NCBI GenBank assembly: GCA_963738135.1
Contig: CAVTVK010000005.1
Coordinates: forward strand, 372,001 to 436,000
DNA from: Bog-473 sp963738135
GTDB lineage: Bacteria; Actinomycetota; Acidimicrobiia; Acidimicrobiales; RAAP-2
Length of the DNA stretch: 64,000 nucleotides
Reading direction: 5' to 3'
This document shows, in pieces, positions 60,004 through 64,000 of this stretch; the stretch's first letter is position 1; every line of letters begins with the position of its first letter. The translations under genes and the position numbers were made by a program. The notes beneath the pieces are model-generated. The model ran no database searches. It was not told the origin of the DNA and was given only the letters and a program-made list of their open reading frames with translations.

Positions 60004-61320
60004 GTGCGATTCTCCACTTCTGAACTCGCAGCCCGGGTCGGCGGGGAACTCGTCGGACCCGATGTCTCCGTTACGGGGGCGAGCATCGACACCAGGACGG
60101 TGCTGCCGGGGCAGCTCTATGTTCCCATCGTCGCCGAACGCGACGGACACGAATTCATCGGTGCCGCCCTGGAGCAGGGAGCGCCGGCGTACCTCACCCA
60201 GCGGGAACCCGTCGGCGAGACGGCAATCGTCGTCGGGGACACCTCCGCGTCGCTCCTCCACCTCGGACGCCTCGCGCGCCAACGCCTGGACGGACGGGTG
60301 GTCGGCATCACGGGATCGGTCGGCAAGACGACAACCAAAGATCTGCTCCGTGACTGCCTGGCATCGTCCTTCCGCGTGGCAGCCAGCCAGCGTTCCTTCA
60401 ACAACGAGCTCGGGCTTCCCTTGACCCTCCTCAATGCACCCGATGACGTCGAGTGGGTCGTCCTCGAGATGGGAGCGCGGGGATCCGGTCACATCACACG
60501 CCTGACCGAGGTCGGCCGTCCCGACATCGGCATCGTGACGAGCGTGGCCATGGCGCACGTCGAGTACTTCGGCGACCTCGAGGGCGTGGCCCGGGCCAAG
60601 AGCGAACTCGTGTCCGCGCTCCCTTCTTCCGGCCTCGCCGTCTTGAACTTCGACGATCCTCTGGTGGCTCGCATGGCGGCGATCAGCCCGTGTCCGGTTC
60701 TGAGTTACGCCGCCGAGGGCGAGGGGGAGGTGCGCGCCGAACGTATCGCCCTCGACGGTGATCTCCGGCCGCGGTTCGAGCTGACGAGTCCGTGGGGAGC
60801 CGGCGAGGTACGTCTGGCGCTGCACGGGATGCAGCAGGTCCCGAACGCACTGGCCGCAGCAAGTGTGGCGTTGTGGGGCGGCGTGCCGTTCGAGGCCGTG
60901 GCAGACGCCCTCGCTTCGGCCACCGGGTCACCGCTGCGCATGGAGGTGCGGCGGATCCCCGGCGGACCCCTCCTGGTGGTTGACTGTTACAACGCCAACC
61001 CGGCATCGACCGAGGCAGCGCTGCGATCGCTGGCCGCATTGCCGTCCGGGCGCAAGCTGGCACTGCTCGGGGTGATGGCCGAGCTGGGGACCGAAACCGA
61101 GGCCGAACACAGGCGCGCCGCCCGCCAGGCTGACGAGCTGGGGATCGAAGTGGTCGGCTACCAGACCGAGCTGTATGGCCCGGCCAGTGTGGTGACCGCT
61201 GACGACGCGACGGCCCTTCTCCTCACTCTCGGGCCCGGAGACGCCGCCCTCGTCAAGGGAAGTCGGGTGGCGCGCCTCGAGGACGTTGTCCTCCAGTTCG
61301 GAGAAGCGGTCGGTTCCTAG
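60004..61320 (+). CDS. murF: UDP-N-acetylmuramoyl-tripeptide--D-alanyl-D-alanine ligase
   Basis: Adds D-Ala-D-Ala to the UDP-MurNAc tripeptide, directly downstream of Ddl in the pathway. The 438-residue protein has an N-terminal substrate domain (FSTSELAARVGGELVG), the ATP P-loop VVGITGSVGKTTTKD (from about residue 98), MGARGSGHITRL, the DCYNANPASTEAAL motif and a C-terminal domain ending LVKGSRVARLEDVV. GTG start 36 nt from the divergent ddl start. Its TAG stop abuts a 16-bp tandem repeat. Confidence 0.94.
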   Translation: MRFSTSELAARVGGELVGPDVSVTGASIDTRTVLPGQLYVPIVAERDGHEFIGAALEQGAPAYLTQREPVGETAIVVGDTSASLLHLGRLARQRLDGRVVGITGSVGKTTTKDLLRDCLASSFRVAASQRSFNNELGLPLTLLNAPDDVEWVVLEMGARGSGHITRLTEVGRPDIGIVTSVAMAHVEYFGDLEGVARAKSELVSALPSSGLAVLNFDDPLVARMAAISPCPVLSYAAEGEGEVRAERIALDGDLRPRFELTSPWGAGEVRLALHGMQQVPNALAAASVALWGGVPFEAVADALASATGSPLRMEVRRIPGGPLLVVDCYNANPASTEAALRSLAALPSGRKLALLGVMAELGTETEAEHRRAARQADELGIEVVGYQTELYGPASVVTADDATALLLTLGPGDAALVKGSRVARLEDVVLQFGEAVGS

Positions 61321-61352
61321 TCATTCGAATCCCTAGTCATTCGAATCCCTCG
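61321..61352. repeat. 16-bp tandem repeat carrying stop codons of both flanking genes
   Basis: tcattcgaatccctag (61321-61336) is followed by tcattcgaatccctcg (61337-61352) and a degenerate third copy at 61353 that encodes the end of the reverse gene. Each copy carries a minus-strand TGA; the plus-strand TAG of murF recurs once. Because 16 is not a multiple of 3, the TGAs fall in three different minus-strand frames. Confidence 0.8.
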
Positions 61353-63812
61353 TCACTCGAATGCGGGGTCCGAATGGGTGTTCAGGCCGTCGTGCGGCGC
61401 GACACCGACGAGAACGCGCCGCGACAGCTCGCCATAGAGGGACTCGGTCCGTGCCGACGGGGAGCCGCCCGGGTCGAGCGAATCAATCCGGCGTTGGCAG
61501 TCGCGCCACTCCGAGCGAAGTCGATCGGCGTCGCCTTCGGCGGCCGCCACCTGCATGGCCGCTCGACACAGCGCCTCGCTGTAGGGCTCGACATGCCGAG
61601 CTTGCTCGAGGCCCCACCTCGCCAGTTCGAAGAGTTCAGCATCAGAGGCCAGTGAGGCCATGATGCAGGCGGCATCGACGAGCACCGCGGCGAGTCGCGC
61701 GCCGTGACCCTCCGCTTCCCACCAGGCGTATCCCGACAACGCGTTGGCCAGAGGCTCACCCTCGACCAACGACAGCGCGGCGCGGAAGTAGGCGATCGCC
61801 ACGGCCGGGTCCGGTTGCGCCTTCGCTTCTGCGCAGAGTTCCGTCGCACGCTGCGTGTCGACGGTGACCCGGGTTGAGAGTTGGTACAGACCGTGTCGTG
61901 TGCCCGCCGGGAAGAGGGGGTCGCCGTGTTCATCGACACCCATGGCGCGGCGCGCGGCGTATGCCGTATTGAACAGCGTCTGCGCCGCGGCGTCGGCGTC
62001 GGACGAGCCGAGCACACGCGTACGCAGTCGATCGCTCGTGACGACATCGGGCTGGTGCAGGGCCAGATAGGCGACGAGCTCCACTGCCCGACGGGCTCGA
62101 TTGGGTGGGAGGTCGTCGTGGAGTCCGTCGAGGCGGGGCGTCATCGTCAAGAGACGCACGTCGACCGCTCCCGGCGTCAGTGCCCCGGCCCCGTTCGTGT
62201 TCGGGGATGTGGAGGAAGCGGGCGCCGGACGTTGTCCCTCGGGGCGCGGGATCACCAGCTCCCGAAGCTTCTCGGACGTCTCCGTCGATTGGAGGTGTGG
62301 GCGCACGACGAGGCCCATGGGATGCAGTGTGGCGGCCTGGCGATCGACCAGGATCGTCAGGTCGCTGGCGGCAACCGATTGCATCGTCACAACGGCGCAG
62401 CGCGCGGCCACGGACGGCGGGAGTGAGGCGGAATCACCGTGGAAGAGGACCCGCCGCGCCGTGAACGGGTCGGCCATGGCCTCTGCCTGGATCTCCGGGT
62501 CCGCGGGATCGTCGCTCACCAGAACCGATTCCGACCAGGCCCACGATTCGGCAGCGGTGCGGGCGGCGCGCCAGAGCGCCGGCGCCGCCTCTCCGAGCAG
62601 AGGCAGCACGTCCCCCGGTTCGAGCGGGACGAGCCAGGTCCCCTCATCGTCGTCGCCCACGGGAAGCACGACCGGCACGTAGGGGCAGGATGGATCGTGC
62701 CCCCGCAGCGCATCGTGGCCGATGCTCCATGCCGTGCCGTTCAGCACGCGGTCGAAGTCCTCCGGGGGCTCGTCCGACTCCGCTCCGGCGAAGTGAAAGC
62801 TGACGCAGGATGGCGAGACGCAAATCGCCCGAATGCGCGGGCGCGAGCTTCGGGCGCTCAGAGCCTGGCCCAAGATGCAGTTGGCGGCTTCGAAGGCCTG
62901 GAGCGCCGGGGTCTCTGCGAAGCGCTGCAGCAATGTCGCCGCGTCCACCGCTCCATCGGAGGGTGGCCGAATCGGATCGCCCGTGAAGCGGTCGCCCAAC
63001 CTGCGCTGCCGTCCGGCCCGCCGTGCCAAGGCGGCACAGGCAATGGAGCCGAGACCTAGGGCAATCAGTTCGGGGAGGTGTCCCGGCGGCTCGGCGTGGG
63101 ACCGGTGGCGGCCGGTGCCGGCTGGGCCCACGCCTTCGGCGTGACCCCCTTCCCCGGGTAGCCGCAGGCTCCATCCCTCTCGGAGCTGGTCCGGGTCCAC
63201 GAACCGTGCGCCGTCTCCGACGCTGCGACCCAGGTTGAGCGCGGCGAGAGACGTCCAATCCGCCCCGTCGCCGAGAACGTCGTCCGCGATGCGCCAGAGC
63301 GTGTCACCCCGTTGCACCGAGTACATCGGTGTCGCAGGTGTCGCAGGTGTCGCAGGTGTCGCGGACTCGATCGCGTTGCCATGGAAAGGAGCAGTGAGCG
63401 ACACACCCGGGCCGCTTGTGACGGCCGTGCTGGCGCCAGCGCTCGCCGCGAGCGACAGGGGCGTGCCGAAGCTCGTCAAGGCGAGGACACCGAATGCGAT
63501 GCGCGCCGCGACACGGTCGAGCACCGAGGAGCCTTGGCCGACTCCGACGTCACCGTTGCGCAGGTGCGCCACGACCGCACGGACCAGTTGCGCGCAGCAG
63601 GCGGCCCAAGCCACCCATGCGGCCAGGACGAGGAGGCACAGTGCGTCGCGCGGCACGGGTCGCCAGGCATGTCCCAGACCTCCTGCCACCGGATTGCCCA
63701 CGACGAGGACGAGCACCGCCGGCACAGCGGTGAACGCCAGCAGGGTGGCGCATGCCGCGCCGGCGATGTCGAGGATCCGCTGCGGCCGCCCGCGCGTCGG
63801 CCCGTTACCCAC
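61353..63812 (-). CDS. Membrane-anchored LysM and BTAD (SARP-type) regulatory protein
   Basis: An 819-residue multidomain protein. Residues about 12-42, 55-80 and 105-125 are hydrophobic helices; a Thr/Pro/Ala linker with an ATP triplet repeat follows; LysM is at about 162-215 (YSVQRGDTLWRIADDVLG); a basic 'RRAGRQRRLG' stretch marks another membrane-proximal region near 255-270. The C-terminus has a winged-helix-like region (ELVAYLALHQPDVVTSDRLRTRVLG, about 590-615) and a bacterial transcriptional activation domain (VTVDTQRATELCAEAK...). GTG start overlaps the upstream gene by 8 nt. Function likely in envelope-linked regulation or pilus/secretion; inferred. Confidence 0.78.
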   Translation of the reverse strand: MGNGPTRGRPQRILDIAGAACATLLAFTAVPAVLVLVVGNPVAGGLGHAWRPVPRDALCLLVLAAWVAWAACCAQLVRAVVAHLRNGDVGVGQGSSVLDRVAARIAFGVLALTSFGTPLSLAASAGASTAVTSGPGVSLTAPFHGNAIESATPATPATPATPMYSVQRGDTLWRIADDVLGDGADWTSLAALNLGRSVGDGARFVDPDQLREGWSLRLPGEGGHAEGVGPAGTGRHRSHAEPPGHLPELIALGLGSIACAALARRAGRQRRLGDRFTGDPIRPPSDGAVDAATLLQRFAETPALQAFEAANCILGQALSARSSRPRIRAICVSPSCVSFHFAGAESDEPPEDFDRVLNGTAWSIGHDALRGHDPSCPYVPVVLPVGDDDEGTWLVPLEPGDVLPLLGEAAPALWRAARTAAESWAWSESVLVSDDPADPEIQAEAMADPFTARRVLFHGDSASLPPSVAARCAVVTMQSVAASDLTILVDRQAATLHPMGLVVRPHLQSTETSEKLRELVIPRPEGQRPAPASSTSPNTNGAGALTPGAVDVRLLTMTPRLDGLHDDLPPNRARRAVELVAYLALHQPDVVTSDRLRTRVLGSSDADAAAQTLFNTAYAARRAMGVDEHGDPLFPAGTRHGLYQLSTRVTVDTQRATELCAEAKAQPDPAVAIAYFRAALSLVEGEPLANALSGYAWWEAEGHGARLAAVLVDAACIMASLASDAELFELARWGLEQARHVEPYSEALCRAAMQVAAAEGDADRLRSEWRDCQRRIDSLDPGGSPSARTESLYGELSRRVLVGVAPHDGLNTHSDPAFE
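63328..63363. repeat. Four tandem 9-bp units coding for Ala-Thr-Pro repeats
   Basis: ggtgtcgca repeats three times and ends with ggtgtcgcg; in the reverse gene this gives the linker ATPATPATPATP before the LysM domain. Confidence 0.85.
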
Positions 63813-63999
63813 CGGCGGGGCCGATCGAAATGGTGTAGGTCAGCGCCGTGGACTCCGTCGAGGGCTCGGTCACCGTGGCCAGGCAGCTCCCGCTGGCGTT
63901 GGGCAGCGAGGCTGCCATCGCAGCGGTGCCGCCCACGCTCTGGTCCCCACTCGGGCAGCTGACCTCCATGGTGAGGTACGTGCTCCCCGACCAGACGAC
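63805..63999 (-). CDS. C-terminal fragment of a secreted or pilin-like protein (5' end outside window)
   Basis: The last 64 residues of a protein that continues beyond the right edge. The fragment is rich in Ser, Thr, Gly and Ala with two cysteines (SCPSG and GSCLATV) and ends YTISIGPAGG. The composition suggests an extracellular beta-rich domain or pseudopilin. Its TAA lies inside the start of the LysM-BTAD gene (8-nt overlap), so the two are translationally coupled. No family can be named from this piece. Confidence 0.6.
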   Translation of the reverse strand, partial: VVWSGSTYLTMEVSCPSGDQSVGGTAAMAASLPNASGSCLATVTEPSTESTALTYTISIGPAGG

Positions 64000-64000
64000 C

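Noticed and set aside
61321..61352. Possible tRNA T-arm (ttcgaatcc)
   Set aside because: The sequence is part of a 16-bp tandem repeat with no cloverleaf around it.

Overview
The window is about 64 kb of GC-rich chromosomal DNA. It most likely comes from an actinobacterium, probably of the class Acidimicrobiia; that placement is an inference from gene content. The evidence is the secA-prfB-ftsE-ftsX order, a single-chain Kgd-type 2-oxoglutarate dehydrogenase, a fused PafBC regulator, F420 genes (CofC and a Ddn-family protein), MOBF-type relaxase remnants and frequent GTG starts. I saw no rRNA, tRNA or CRISPR array.

Layout. (1) 0-6.6 kb: the 3' part of secA, then prfB, an 850-bp non-coding gap with inverted and tandem repeats, ftsEX, small proteins, an SSB paralogue and msrB. 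(2) 6.7-13.3 kb: an amidohydrolase, then a FadE30/IpdF/FadD3-like trio and an alcohol dehydrogenase, resembling the actinobacterial module that degrades the last steroid rings (HIP). (3) 13.3-24.3 kb: rmlA, dxs, an MFS transporter, a FlK-like thioesterase, tldD/tldE, an FmdB-type zinc ribbon, moaC, a short acyl-CoA carboxylase beta subunit and a CtaG-like protein. (4) 24.3-30.6 kb: PafBC, a Ddn-like protein, then a small conjugation-like island (TrwC/MOBF relaxase, VirD4-like coupling ATPase, an AT-richer non-coding stretch with a large hairpin) and a histone-H1-like protein with an internal duplication. (5) 30.6-39.1 kb: cofC, gpsA, a class III cyclase, a GH38 mannosidase, an acyl-CoA ligase, a GYD protein and rnhB. 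(6) 39-45 kb: a complete oligopeptide ABC transporter (oppABCDF) with a strong hairpin between oppA and oppB. (7) 45-53.4 kb: a DMT permease, an alpha/beta hydrolase, kgd, an NYN/S1 nuclease-like protein, fabZ and xthA. (8) 53.6-64 kb: a TPP enzyme with an FAD-linked oxidase, a UvrD-like helicase, divergent ddl/murF, and a membrane LysM-BTAD regulator.

Two patterns run through the whole window. First, many genes that open a transcription unit have a TANNNT box ending 6-8 nt before the start codon and no Shine-Dalgarno sequence, which suggests leaderless mRNAs. tldD and its divergent neighbour even share one overlapping box. Second, five otherwise conserved genes, including the normally essential ddl, carry six single-base indels, mostly in short homopolymers or GC runs. 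That looks more like sequencing or assembly error than gene decay, and it creates two false fusions (PafBC with Ddn, NYN with FabZ).
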